A stretch of 64,000 bases of DNA from Streptomyces sp. SS1-1 (lineage in GTDB: Bacteria; Actinomycetota; Actinomycetes; Streptomycetales; Streptomycetaceae): contig NZ_WBXN01000004.1 of assembly GCF_008973465.1 (NCBI RefSeq), positions 2,604,001-2,668,000 on the forward strand, given 5' to 3'. The notes beneath the pieces are model-generated. The model had not been told where the DNA came from, searched no databases, and saw only the letters and a list, made by a program, of their open reading frames with translations. The position numbers were made by a program, and so were the translations under genes. Below are positions 56,758 through 64,000 of this stretch, in pieces (position 1 is the first letter of the stretch; every line of letters starts with the position of its first letter).

Positions 56758-57455
56758 CCTCGGGACTCTGGGAACTCGTACTGAAGGGCGTCTGGGTCAC
56801 GATCCAGCTGCTCGTCCTCAGCGCGCTGCTGGCGACCGCCGTGTCGTTCGTGGTCGGCGTCGCGCGCACCCACCGGCTGAAGGCCGTCCGCTTCCTGGCG
56901 GGCTTCTACACCGAGGTGTTCCGCGGGACCTCGGCGCTGGTGATGATCTTCTGGGTGTTCTTCGTGCTGCCGCCGGCCTTCGGCTGGCAGCTCGTGCCGC
57001 TGTGGGCGGGCACGCTCGCCCTCGGCCTGACCTACGGCGCGTACGGCTCGGAGATCGTGCGCGGCGCCCTCGCCGCGGTCGACCCGGCCCAGCGTGAGGG
57101 CGGGATCGCGCTCAGCTTCACGCCCTGGCAGCGGATGCGGCTCATCCTGCTGCCGCAGGCCGTGCCGGAGATGATCCCGCCGTTCTCCAACCTGCTCGTG
57201 GAGCTGCTGAAGGGCACCGCGCTCGTGTCGATCATGGGCATGGGCGACCTGGCGTTCAGCGGCAACCTGGTGCGTCTGGCGCTCCAGGAGAGCGCGGAGA
57301 TCTACACGTACATCCTGCTCATCTACTTCGTGATCGCCTTCGCTCTGACCCGGATGATGCGCGGCCTGGAGAAGCGGCTGAAGGCCGGGGTCGGCAAGGC
57401 GCCGAAGAAGGAGACCGCCGCCGTGCGCGTGCCCGAGGGAAGTGGTGTCTCGTGA
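56754..57455 (+). CDS. ehuC: ABC permease, EhuC-like
   Basis: The 233-residue membrane protein starts with VWVTIQLLVLSALLATAVSF and has about five helices. It carries EVFRGTSALVMIFWVFFVLP and the ATPase-contact loop LAAVDPAQREGGIALSFTPW, both typical of the polar amino acid permeases. The ATG overlaps the ehuB stop by 4 bases, and the stop overlaps the GTG of ehuD. It heterodimerises with EhuD in the membrane. Confidence 0.9.
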   Translation: MTSGLWELVLKGVWVTIQLLVLSALLATAVSFVVGVARTHRLKAVRFLAGFYTEVFRGTSALVMIFWVFFVLPPAFGWQLVPLWAGTLALGLTYGAYGSEIVRGALAAVDPAQREGGIALSFTPWQRMRLILLPQAVPEMIPPFSNLLVELLKGTALVSIMGMGDLAFSGNLVRLALQESAEIYTYILLIYFVIAFALTRMMRGLEKRLKAGVGKAPKKETAAVRVPEGSGVS

Positions 57456-58102
57456 AGTGGGACTGGAGCGCCGTCTCCGACTTCATGCCGTACTTCTGGG
57501 ACGGGCTGCTGGTCACCCTGCAGATCCTGGTCCTGGGCTCGCTGATCTCGTTCGCGCTGGGACTGGTGTGGGCGCTGCTGATGCGGGTGCCGACGCGCTG
57601 GGTGACCTGGCCGGTGGGCGTGGTCACCGAGTTCGTCCGCAACACCCCGCTGCTGGTGCAGCTGTTCTTCCTCTTCTACGTGCTGCCCGAGTGGGGGATC
57701 ACCGCCTCGGCGCTGACCACCGGCGTCTTCGCCATCGGGCTGCACTACTCGACGTACACCATGCAGGTCTACCGGGCCGGTATCGACGCCGTGCCGGTGG
57801 GCCAGTGGGAGGCGGCGACGGCGCTGAACCTGCCGCTGCGCCGGACGTGGACCGTGGTGATCCTTCCGCAGGCCGTCCGCCGGGTGGTGCCCGCGCTCGG
57901 CAACTACGTCATCTCGATGCTGAAGGACACGCCTCTGCTGATGGCGATCACCGTGCTGGAGATGCTGGGCGAGGCACGGCTGTTCGCCCAGCAGAACTTC
58001 CAGTTCACCGAGCCCCTGACGGTGATCGGCGTTGCCTTCATCGTCATCTCCTACCTGGCCTCCCTTGCCCTGCGAGCCCTGGAGCGACGCCTTGTCCACT
58101 GA
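57452..58102 (+). CDS. ehuD: ABC permease, EhuD-like
   Basis: The 216-residue second permease has MKWDWSAVSDFMPYFWDGL at the start, EFVRNTPLLVQLFFLFYVLP, and the contact loop GIDAVPVGQWEAATALNLPL. The N-terminal MKWDW and the overall pattern are characteristic of EhuD. It begins at a GTG within the end of ehuC and overlaps the start of the ATPase gene. Confidence 0.9.
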   Translation: MKWDWSAVSDFMPYFWDGLLVTLQILVLGSLISFALGLVWALLMRVPTRWVTWPVGVVTEFVRNTPLLVQLFFLFYVLPEWGITASALTTGVFAIGLHYSTYTMQVYRAGIDAVPVGQWEAATALNLPLRRTWTVVILPQAVRRVVPALGNYVISMLKDTPLLMAITVLEMLGEARLFAQQNFQFTEPLTVIGVAFIVISYLASLALRALERRLVH

Positions 58103-58883
58103 CACCCACGCCCCGTTCGAAGAGAAGCCCGAGACCCCGCGCGCGACCGGTGAGCTGATCCGGCTGGAGCGGGTCACCAAGCGGTTCGGGGACCACACGG
58201 TCCTGGACAACCTGGACTTCTCGGTCGACGCCGGCAAGCACGTCACCCTCATCGGCCCGTCCGGATCGGGCAAGACCACGATCCTGCGGCTGCTGATGAC
58301 CCTGCTGAAGCCGGACGAGGGCCGGATCACCGTCGACGGGGACCAGCTGTACCCGGCCGGCGACAAGCAGGTCCGGGAGATCCGCAAGAAGATCGGCATG
58401 GTCTTCCAGCAGTTCAACCTGTTCCCCAACATGAGCGTGCTGCGGAACATCACCGAGGCCCCGGTCACCGTCCTCGGCATGTCGAAGGACGAGGCGGAGG
58501 TGCGCGCCCGGGAGCTGCTGGAGATGGTGGGCCTGAGCGACAAGTGCGACGCCCGCCCGACGCAGCTGTCCGGCGGGCAGCAGCAGCGGGTGGCGATCGC
58601 ACGGGCGCTGGCGATGCGCCCGCAGGTGCTGCTGCTGGACGAGGTCACCTCGGCCCTGGACCCGGAGCTGGTCGCGGGCGTCCTCGACGTGCTGCGGGAC
58701 ATCGCGCGCAGCACGGACATCACCATGCTCTGTGTGACGCACGAGATGAACTTCGCCCGGGACATCTCCGACCAGGTCCTGATGTTCGACTCCGGGCGGG
58801 TGATCGAGTCCGGCAGCCCCGAGAAGATCTTCAACGACCCCGAGAACGAGCGCACCCGGGAGTTCCTCGGCGCTGTCCTGTGA
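58092..58883 (+). CDS. ehuA: ABC importer ATPase, EhuA-like
   Basis: The 263-residue ATPase drives the importer. It has Walker A GPSGSGKTT, a Q-loop FQQFNLFPNMSVL, signature LSGGQQQRVAIARAL, Walker B VLLLDEVTSALDPE and switch His in CVTHEMNF. It starts at a TTG inside the end of ehuD, with a Pro/Glu/Thr-rich leader of about 20 residues. It is the last importer gene, 170 bp before the IclR regulator gene. Confidence 0.93.
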   Translation: MSTDTHAPFEEKPETPRATGELIRLERVTKRFGDHTVLDNLDFSVDAGKHVTLIGPSGSGKTTILRLLMTLLKPDEGRITVDGDQLYPAGDKQVREIRKKIGMVFQQFNLFPNMSVLRNITEAPVTVLGMSKDEAEVRARELLEMVGLSDKCDARPTQLSGGQQQRVAIARALAMRPQVLLLDEVTSALDPELVAGVLDVLRDIARSTDITMLCVTHEMNFARDISDQVLMFDSGRVIESGSPEKIFNDPENERTREFLGAVL

Positions 58884-59053
58884 CGTCGTTCCGGTCCCAT
58901 GACGGTGGCATGTGCCAGAGTGCCGATGCCGCAGTTGAGGGGGCCGGAATCTCGTCAACGACCGCTCGCCACGGCCCCCTTGGCCACTATCGTGAAGGGG
59001 ACCGGCTGACCAGAACCCGCATCGGGAAGCAATGTGCGACCGCAGGGGGGACC

Positions 59054-59812
59054 GTGGCGCTGCAGCACGAGCCGACGACGCCGTACCACTCGGCACAGGA
59101 CGCCCTGCGCGTCCTGGAGACCGTGGTCCGGCACGGCACCGGAGTCACCGGCACGGAGCTCGCCCGGCACACGGGCATCGGCCGGGAGCGCCTGACCGGC
59201 CTCCTGCGGATGCTGCGCCGGGAGGGGTACGTCGAGCAGGTGACCGACGGGGCGTACGTCGCCGGGGAGGCGCTGGCCCGCCTCGGCTCCGCGGAGAGCC
59301 GGGCGCGGGCGCTGCGGGAGAACCTGCAGCGCACCCTGGACCGGCTGCGCGACTCGGTCGGCGCGGCGATCTACGTCAGCCGGTACGTGGACGGGGAGAT
59401 CCGGATCGACCAGTTCGCCGCCGGTCCGGCCACCCCCGTGGTGAACGAGTGGGTCGACTTCCGCTACTCGGCGCACGCCACGGCGATCGGCAAGAGCCTG
59501 CTCGGGCAGCTCGACCACAACGGCCGGCGCGACCATCTCTCCCGGCACAAGATGGCCCGGCTCACCTCGCGCACGATCACCAGCGACAAGGTGCTGCTGT
59601 CCCGCCTGGAGTCCCAGCCGCCGACGGTCCCCCACCTGGACCTGCAGGAGTACGCGGTGGGCACGGTCTGCGCGGCGGTACCGATCACGGCCGGCTCCTC
59701 CGTAGGCTGCCTGGCCCTGTCGCTCCCGGTCCGCCACGCCCACCGCCTCCGCCAGGCGGCGGACACCCTCAACCGCAACGCGGCCCCGGTCCTCCTGTCC
59801 CTGGCGATCTAG
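59054..59812 (+). CDS. IclR-family transcriptional regulator
   Basis: The 252-residue protein has an N-terminal winged helix (ALRVLETVVRHGTGVTGTEL, then LLRMLRREGYVEQ, about 15-75) and a C-terminal effector domain (VDFRYSAHATAIGKSLLGQL and VGTVCAAVPI). It probably controls the upstream importer and amidase genes, binding the substrate or a product. The GTG is preceded by AGGGGGGACC. A long open frame continues to 58544, but codon use before the GTG belongs to the ehuA gene in another frame. Confidence 0.9.
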   Translation: MALQHEPTTPYHSAQDALRVLETVVRHGTGVTGTELARHTGIGRERLTGLLRMLRREGYVEQVTDGAYVAGEALARLGSAESRARALRENLQRTLDRLRDSVGAAIYVSRYVDGEIRIDQFAAGPATPVVNEWVDFRYSAHATAIGKSLLGQLDHNGRRDHLSRHKMARLTSRTITSDKVLLSRLESQPPTVPHLDLQEYAVGTVCAAVPITAGSSVGCLALSLPVRHAHRLRQAADTLNRNAAPVLLSLAI

Positions 59813-59909
59813 GCGCCGGGTGGTTGGTCGGAAGCACCCCCGAGAACCGGGTATTATTTTCTTCGTCGCCAGCCGCGAGAGCAGTGAGAACGCGGTCGGC
59901 GTGAGTCAT

Positions 59910-59983
59910 GCGCCGCTAGCTCAGTTGGTTAGAGCAGCTGACTCTTAATCAGCGGGTCCGGGGTTCGAGTCCCTGGCGGCGCA
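59910..59983 (+). tRNA. tRNA-Lys (CTT), second copy
   Basis: The 74-nt gene is identical to the copy at 46165-46238. Acceptor GCGCCGC pairs with GCGGCGC and the anticodon is CTT. The 3' 36 bases recur 148 bp downstream as part of a 79-bp direct repeat. Confidence 0.97.
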
Positions 59984-60026
59984 CACCGGAAGGGCCTCTC
60001 GTGGGAGCGGGGGGCCCTTCGACTTG
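59948..60026. repeat. 79-bp direct repeat, copy A (tRNA-Lys 3' half plus terminator)
   Basis: Starts in the anticodon stem of the tRNA-Lys (ATCAGCGGGTCC), runs through the T-arm and acceptor, then 43 bp further to the end of the downstream hairpin. Identical to 60096-60174. Confidence 0.95.
59989..60020. terminator. Terminator after the second tRNA-Lys
   Basis: GAAGGGCC (59989-59996) pairs with GGCCCTTC (60013-60020). The hairpin is part of the 79-bp repeat, so an identical hairpin recurs at 60137-60168. Confidence 0.8.
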
Positions 60027-60095
60027 TACCCACCCACCCCGGTCGGCTGCGGACACTGCCGGGGGTCCGGGGGTCGCCCCCCGGGAAGACACAGC

Positions 60096-60174
60096 ATCAG
60101 CGGGTCCGGGGTTCGAGTCCCTGGCGGCGCACACCGGAAGGGCCTCTCGTGGGAGCGGGGGGCCCTTCGACTTG
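60096..60174. repeat. 79-bp direct repeat, copy B (tRNA-Lys fragment)
   Basis: An exact copy of 59948-60026 at 148 bp spacing. It contains only the 3' half of tRNA-Lys and cannot be a tRNA. A 69-bp GC-rich spacer separates the copies. It looks like an integration scar (attL/attR remnant) or a local duplication. Confidence 0.95.
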
Positions 60175-60198
60175 CGTCGGAAAGCCCCCCCCCGAAGC

Positions 60199-60714
60199 TC
60201 ACGGCGTCATCGTCACCCCGTCCACGACCACCGTGTCGCCCGCGTCGCCCGTGTCCTCGCCGAAGCCGAACTCCGACGACATGCTCTGGTACGAGACCAG
60301 GAAGGTGACGCAGGTCACGGCGATCACGGCCAGGACGGCCAGGACGCCGAGGGTGGAGGCCGCCAGGCGGACGCGGCCGGGCCTGCGGGCCGTGGCCGCG
60401 ATCCTGGCGCCCTCCGTGTAGTGGACGGTGACGAAGTCCCCGACCACCGTCGTCGCCGGGCCGTCCTCCTCCTCGAAGCGGACGACGCGGCCGTCGCGCG
60501 CGGTGAACTCGTACACGTGGTGCAGCGTCGTGTGCACCGAGGTCTCGCCCCCGCCGCCGTGCGTGGTCGTGAACGTCCGCAGACAGCGGCCCTCGGCCGT
60601 CAGCCCGCTGTTCCAGGCGGCGCGGATCTGCCATGCGCGCCGCGTCAGGCGGAAGCCGATGAAGAGCGCGACGCCCAGGACGAGGCAGGGCACGACGTAG
60701 AAAAGTGCGTCCAT
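60199..60714 (-). CDS. DUF3592-type membrane protein
   Basis: The 171-residue protein has an N-terminal helix (ALFYVVPCLVLGVALFIGFR), a beta-rich extracytoplasmic or cytoplasmic domain with VHTTLHHVYEFTARDGRVVR, and a second helix (LGVLAVLAVIAVTCVTFLV), then a short acidic tail. This layout, with the YEFTARDGR-GDFVTVHY pattern, is typical of DUF3592, whose role is unknown. Start ATG 60714. It is convergent with the tRNA-Lys. Confidence 0.85.
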   Translation of the reverse strand: MDALFYVVPCLVLGVALFIGFRLTRRAWQIRAAWNSGLTAEGRCLRTFTTTHGGGGETSVHTTLHHVYEFTARDGRVVRFEEEDGPATTVVGDFVTVHYTEGARIAATARRPGRVRLAASTLGVLAVLAVIAVTCVTFLVSYQSMSSEFGFGEDTGDAGDTVVVDGVTMTP

Positions 60715-60808
60715 GATGATGGTCCCCCGTGGTCAGCGGCGCCGGCCTCGAACGGCCGGCGTGGCAGGAACCTACCCACGCCGGCCGGGACCCTGACTCA
60801 AGGGAACC

Positions 60809-61414
60809 TCAGAACGTGACGTCCGAGCACGCGTAGAACGCGTTGCCGGTGTCCGCGATCGTCCACACCGCGAGGATCACGTGGTGGCCGCTGAGCCCGG
60901 TCGGCAGCCGCCCGCTGTGCGAGAGCGTGGACGGCGGGCGCTGGCCGTTGTACGGGACCGTGAAGAACGGCGTGAGGTTGAGGTCGGAGCGGGACAGGTT
61001 GTGGTCCTGGTTCCAGCCCTGCTTGGTGACGTAGTACCGGAAGTCGGTCGTGGCGTGCATGGCCGTGAACTGCCAGCGGAACGTGTAGTTCTGACCACCG
61101 GTAACCCGGGTGGTGGGCCAGGCGGCCCCGGACGGCGTCCTCGGCGCGCTGAGCTGGCCGAACTGGCCGAGTCCGCCGTTGCAGATCTGCCCGTCGGCCG
61201 GTCCGCCGCCGGGGAAGCCCTTCGGGCCCTCGACGCTCTGCGGCTCCCACTGGATGGACCCGCAGTTGGCGACGGTGCCGTTCTGGCAGAGCTTCTGGCG
61301 GCTGACGGGGAGGTCGGTGTACCCGTGCCCGCTCGCGCCCTGTGTGGACAGGGCGAGGGCTCCGGCCGTGGTGAGTCCGAGCGCGGCGGCGTACAGCTTG
61401 GTCCTTCTGCGCAT
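60809..61414 (-). CDS. chb3: Chitin-active lytic polysaccharide monooxygenase (AA10), Chb3
   Basis: The 201-residue protein has a signal peptide ending at ASG and then His30 as the mature N-terminus (HGYTDLPVSRQKLC). His30 and His120 (FTAMHATTDFRYYVT) form the copper histidine brace, and Phe193 (NAFYACSDVTF) is the axial residue. It should oxidatively cleave chitin and bind it tightly. Short single-domain enzymes of this type in Streptomyces are the Chb proteins; synteny fits SCO2833. A dre-type site lies 41-56 bases upstream. Confidence 0.92.
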   Translation of the reverse strand: MRRRTKLYAAALGLTTAGALALSTQGASGHGYTDLPVSRQKLCQNGTVANCGSIQWEPQSVEGPKGFPGGGPADGQICNGGLGQFGQLSAPRTPSGAAWPTTRVTGGQNYTFRWQFTAMHATTDFRYYVTKQGWNQDHNLSRSDLNLTPFFTVPYNGQRPPSTLSHSGRLPTGLSGHHVILAVWTIADTGNAFYACSDVTF

Positions 61415-61454
61415 GCTGCTGCTCCTGGGAACGTGGGGGAGGTTCGGTGAGCTT

Positions 61455-61470
61455 GCAGGTCTAGACCAAG
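61455..61470. promoter_or_regulatory. DasR-responsive element (dre) before chb3
   Basis: The core GGTCTAGACC (61458-61467) is a perfect 10-bp palindrome and equals the centre of the dre consensus. It lies 41-56 bases upstream of the chb3 start, so GlcNAc should relieve repression. Confidence 0.85.
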
Positions 61471-61533
61471 TCCCAGATTATTGCTGACGGTTGAACATGT
61501 CCATACCAATAGCGGACTCTGTTCGACATACCG

Positions 61534-62673
61534 TCAGCCCGCCGTCTCCCCCCGCCCCGAGCAGAACGCCACCGTCAGGTCCTTCACCAGCGCCTTGCGC
61601 TCGTAGTCGTCCAGGTCGACCAGACCCCGCGTGGTCAGCCGGGTCACCGTGTCCTCCACCGAGTCCACGACCGAGGTCAGCACGGTCGCCCGGTTCTGGG
61701 CGTCCAGCACCGCGATCCGGCGCCGGTTCATGGCGGCGGCCACCTCGGGGGCGTACTCCACCCGCAGCGGCCGTACCGAGAACACCTCCAGCCCCACCGC
61801 CCCGGCGTCCCGCACCACCAGCCGGGTCAGCGCGTCCCCCGACGCCTCCACCGCGCCCCGGGACGCACCCGGCATCTCCACCGGCACCCGCGCCAGCGCC
61901 GCCTCCACGCACTCGCGCAGGTACCCCTCGTGGTCCTCGACCGCGAGCGTGGCCCGCGCGGTGTCCCGCACCCGCCACACCACCAGCACGACCGCCCGCA
62001 GCGCGACCCCGCTGCCGTCGGCCGCCTGCATCGGCTCGCTGCGCCAGTGCCGCAGCCGTACGTCGACGCGGCGGCGCAGCAGCAGCGGGTTGACCCACAG
62101 CAGACCGGTCCGCCGCACGGTCCCCCGGTAGCGGCCGAACAGCCCCAGCACCCAGGCACCGCCGGTCCGCCCGCGCGCCAGCCCGCCGAAGCCGAACAGG
62201 CCGAGCGCCCCCGCGCCGGTGTACGCCGCCCACTGCGCCGGTCCGAGCCCGGCACCGGCCACCGCCGGCAGCCCCAGCGCGTGCGCGGCCGCCGCGGGCA
62301 GCACCCCCGCCCACCACGAGGTGGCCAGCGCCCCGGCCGCCGCGCACATCCCGGCGATCAGGCCGACCGCGCCCGGCAGCACCCGGGCGGGCCGCTCCAC
62401 CAGCTCGGGGTCGACCCGGAGGTCGGGCCGGGGCTTCGGCTGCACCGGCCGGCGCACCCGGGGCTGCTCCCCCGTGCCCTGCCGGCGGGCCACCACCGTC
62501 GGGCGCAGCGGCACCGGCACCGGGTCCGCCTCGTCACGGAAGAGCAGATGGACGGGGATCTCGGTGGTCGACTCGTTCTGGATCAGCCGTGCGGGCCGCA
62601 CGGGCGGCTCGGCCGGCCCGTCGAGCCCGTCGAGCCCGTCGGGCTCCGGGGTGTGGGACGTGGTCGTGGTCAT
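61534..62673 (-). CDS. SPFH/Band-7 domain protein
   Basis: The 379-residue protein has a disordered N-terminus, two membrane segments (GAVGLIAGMCAAAGALATSW and ALGLFGFGGLARGRTGGAWV, about 100-180), then an SPFH domain with VNPLLLRRRVDVRLRHWRSE, ALRAVVLVVWRVRDTARATL and IAVLDAQNRATVLTS. Such stomatin-like proteins scaffold membrane microdomains. It begins at the ATG at 62673. The chb3 gene follows on the same strand, but its dre site suggests separate control. Confidence 0.87.
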   Translation of the reverse strand: MTTTTSHTPEPDGLDGLDGPAEPPVRPARLIQNESTTEIPVHLLFRDEADPVPVPLRPTVVARRQGTGEQPRVRRPVQPKPRPDLRVDPELVERPARVLPGAVGLIAGMCAAAGALATSWWAGVLPAAAAHALGLPAVAGAGLGPAQWAAYTGAGALGLFGFGGLARGRTGGAWVLGLFGRYRGTVRRTGLLWVNPLLLRRRVDVRLRHWRSEPMQAADGSGVALRAVVLVVWRVRDTARATLAVEDHEGYLRECVEAALARVPVEMPGASRGAVEASGDALTRLVVRDAGAVGLEVFSVRPLRVEYAPEVAAAMNRRRIAVLDAQNRATVLTSVVDSVEDTVTRLTTRGLVDLDDYERKALVKDLTVAFCSGRGETAG

Positions 62674-62768
62674 GCGTTGCCTCCAGCCTCCGCGCCAGAT
62701 GCGTCACAGGGAGATGAGGGTGCGGCGCCCGGCGCGCGCACCCCGCGCCCGGACCGCCCCCAGGGGGT

Positions 62769-62786
62769 GCGCGCGTCTTCGCGCGC
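62769..62786. terminator. Terminator hairpin after the NlpC/P60-like gene
   Basis: GCGCGCG (62769-62775) pairs with CGCGCGC (62780-62786) across TCTT, 9 bases past the stop of the gene at 62795. Confidence 0.6.
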
Positions 62787-62794
62787 CGGGTCGG

Positions 62795-64000
62795 CTACGC
62801 GAACAACCGCCGCCAGGTCTCGGGCCCCGGGTAGCCGTCCGCCGCGCCGCCCCGCCAGCCCTGGGCGCGCTGGAATGCCTCGACGGCACGCCGGTCGGCC
62901 TCGCTCCAGCGCGGCCCCGGACCGGACCTGTAGGAACTGCCGAACCCTTTCTTCACCAGCTGCTCGCCGAGCCGCGTGACATACGCGTTCTCCGCGCCCG
63001 GCCGGAACGCGGCCCGCCCCGGATAGCCGGGCACCCCGTGCGAGGCGGGCTGCTCCGGTGCGCCCGTCCCGCCCTGGACGTCCTTGCCCTTGCCGGTGAC
63101 CAGCAGCTTCCAGGTCGCCGGGCCGGGGAGTCCGTCCGCGTCCTGGCCCCGCCAGCCCTGCGCCCGCTGGAACGCCTGGGTCGCACGGCGGTCGGCGTCC
63201 GTCCAGCGCGGGCCGGGGCCCGAGGTGTAGTACCGGCCGGCGCCGCGTTCGACGAGCATGCGGCCCAGCCGGGTGACGTGCTTGTTGTGGGCGCCGGGGC
63301 CGAAGTAGGCCCGCCCCGGGTAGGGCTGCGCGCTCGCCGGTTCGGCAGGCCGCTGCGGACCCGCCGGCTGCTGCGGGGGCTTCGGCTGTTCCGGCCCGGC
63401 GGTCTCGGGCTGCGCTCCGGCCGTGCCCTTCACCAGCCCCTTGTAGCGGTAGGCGACATAGCGGTCGGAGTGGCTCCAGTAGGCGTACGGGGTGGTCTGG
63501 CGGCGCGCGTGCGGGGGCGCCGACTCGTAGGCGACGTAGGAGGAGTGCGTGTGGTCCGTCCAGCCGCCGAAGATCACGACGTGGGAACCCTTCTGGGGGT
63601 CCGCCGGATTGTGGAACAGCAGAATGTCGCCGGGCTGGAGATCCTCCTTCTTGATACGGACGCCGTACTGGGCGAGGCTTCCGGTCCATTCGTTGCCGGG
63701 CAGGCTCCAGGCCATGGAGACGAATCCGGAACAGTCCTGCCGGTATCCGTCCGACCAGAATTTCGACATGCTGTACGGCACCTTCGCCGCGACCCATTTC
63801 TTCGCCCGGTTGATGATCTCCGTCCGGGTGGTGGCGGGGGTCTCCGTCACGGCGGCCGGGGCGGCGGCCACCCCGCCGGGGCCGTGCAGCGGGGCCTGGC
63901 GGCCCTGTGGGGTGCTGGGCTCGTCACCTGCGGGGACGCCCGGCCGGTCCGGGGCCTGGGGGGCGGCCGCCGCGGCCGTGTGCGCGGCGGCGAGCGCGCT
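62795..64000 (-). CDS. Secreted NlpC/P60-like hydrolase with two peptidoglycan-binding repeats (5' truncated)
   Basis: The frame is open to the window edge, giving 401 residues without a start. The first visible residues, SALAAAHTAAAAAPQAPD, look like the end of a signal peptide. A Cys-His hydrolase domain follows (Cys in YRQDCSGFVSMAW, His in GSHVVIFGGW), then a Pro/Gln linker and two repeats of about 75 residues, each ending AQGWRG-DG-PGP-TW. These repeats are peptidoglycan-binding-like. The enzyme probably cuts or remodels peptidoglycan. A GTG at 63871 could be read as a start but would lose the signal peptide. Confidence 0.88.
   Translation of the reverse strand, partial: SALAAAHTAAAAAPQAPDRPGVPAGDEPSTPQGRQAPLHGPGGVAAAPAAVTETPATTRTEIINRAKKWVAAKVPYSMSKFWSDGYRQDCSGFVSMAWSLPGNEWTGSLAQYGVRIKKEDLQPGDILLFHNPADPQKGSHVVIFGGWTDHTHSSYVAYESAPPHARRQTTPYAYWSHSDRYVAYRYKGLVKGTAGAQPETAGPEQPKPPQQPAGPQRPAEPASAQPYPGRAYFGPGAHNKHVTRLGRMLVERGAGRYYTSGPGPRWTDADRRATQAFQRAQGWRGQDADGLPGPATWKLLVTGKGKDVQGGTGAPEQPASHGVPGYPGRAAFRPGAENAYVTRLGEQLVKKGFGSSYRSGPGPRWSEADRRAVEAFQRAQGWRGGAADGYPGPETWRRLFA

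Noticed and set aside
46239..59909. The segment between the two tRNA-Lys genes as a genomic island
   Set aside because: It contains core genes such as cdgA, has the same base composition and codon use as the rest and no integrase or relaxase. The 79-bp repeat is local to the second tRNA only.
63871..63873. GTG at 63871 as start of the NlpC/P60-like gene
   Set aside because: The frame stays open to the window edge and the upstream residues look like a signal peptide end, so the real start is outside the window.

Overview
The window is a high-GC, densely coded chromosomal segment of a Streptomyces. The evidence is GC-rich third codon positions, GTG and TTG starts, an adpA gene with a TTA (bldA) codon, DmdR-type iron boxes, DasR-type sites, CebR boxes and a desferrioxamine operon. 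Gene order matches, from memory, the S. coelicolor core region around SCO2772-SCO2834, so most of this is core genome. I saw no CRISPR array, transposase, prophage or integrase gene.

Layout. 1-3.3 kb: end of an unknown gene, a small unknown protein, a TesB thioesterase, an acyl-CoA dehydrogenase and a TetR regulator. 3.4-9.0 kb: a leucine/isovalerate (liu-type) operon with both methylcrotonyl-CoA carboxylase subunits, HMG-CoA lyase and acyl-CoA dehydrogenase AcdH. Two GTTA-type operator copies separate it from the TetR gene. 9.1-16.3 kb: iron uptake and desferrioxamine synthesis, desE - siderophore-interacting reductase - desABCD, with iron boxes before desE and desA. 16.4-21.7 kb: secreted GH20 hexosaminidase (dre site), two unknown proteins, glmS and a universal stress protein. 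22-24.7 kb: adpA, the master developmental regulator, and ornA. 24.8-31.2 kb: tRNA-His and the cellobiose system cebR / cebEFG-bglC with two CebR boxes. 31.4-35.8 kb: CBM2-GH18 chitinase, a two-component system and a secreted unknown. 35.9-40.8 kb: spermidine-synthase-like protein, small Prim-Pol-like protein, XRE/TPR regulator, histidine phosphatase and PAP2 membrane protein. 40.7-44.8 kb: a three-gene operon that looks like a split Dna2-type nuclease/helicase. 45-46.3 kb: a small unknown, a TTA-containing Prim-Pol-like protein and tRNA-Lys. 46.4-51 kb: secreted zinc protease, cdgA (cyclic di-GMP enzyme) and a flavin monooxygenase-like protein. 51.1-59.8 kb: a catabolic island of two maleate-isomerase/arylmalonate-decarboxylase-like proteins, a 2-hydroxyacid dehydrogenase, an amidase, a DUF3830 protein, an Ehu-type ABC importer and an IclR regulator. 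59.9-60.2 kb: a second identical tRNA-Lys followed by a 79-bp direct repeat of its 3' half. 60.2-64 kb: DUF3592 protein, AA10 chitin LPMO (chb3) with a dre site, SPFH protein and the 3' part of a secreted NlpC/P60-like hydrolase.

Themes. The window joins nutrient scavenging (iron, cellobiose, chitin, leucine) with development (adpA, bldA-dependent codons, cdgA, ornA). The hexosaminidase, chitinase and LPMO each have a candidate DasR site and glmS acts on the same amino sugar pool, so chitin use appears several times. The best candidates for something undescribed are the split Dna2-like operon, the catabolic island with an orphan Ehu-type importer, and the tRNA-Lys repeat scar.
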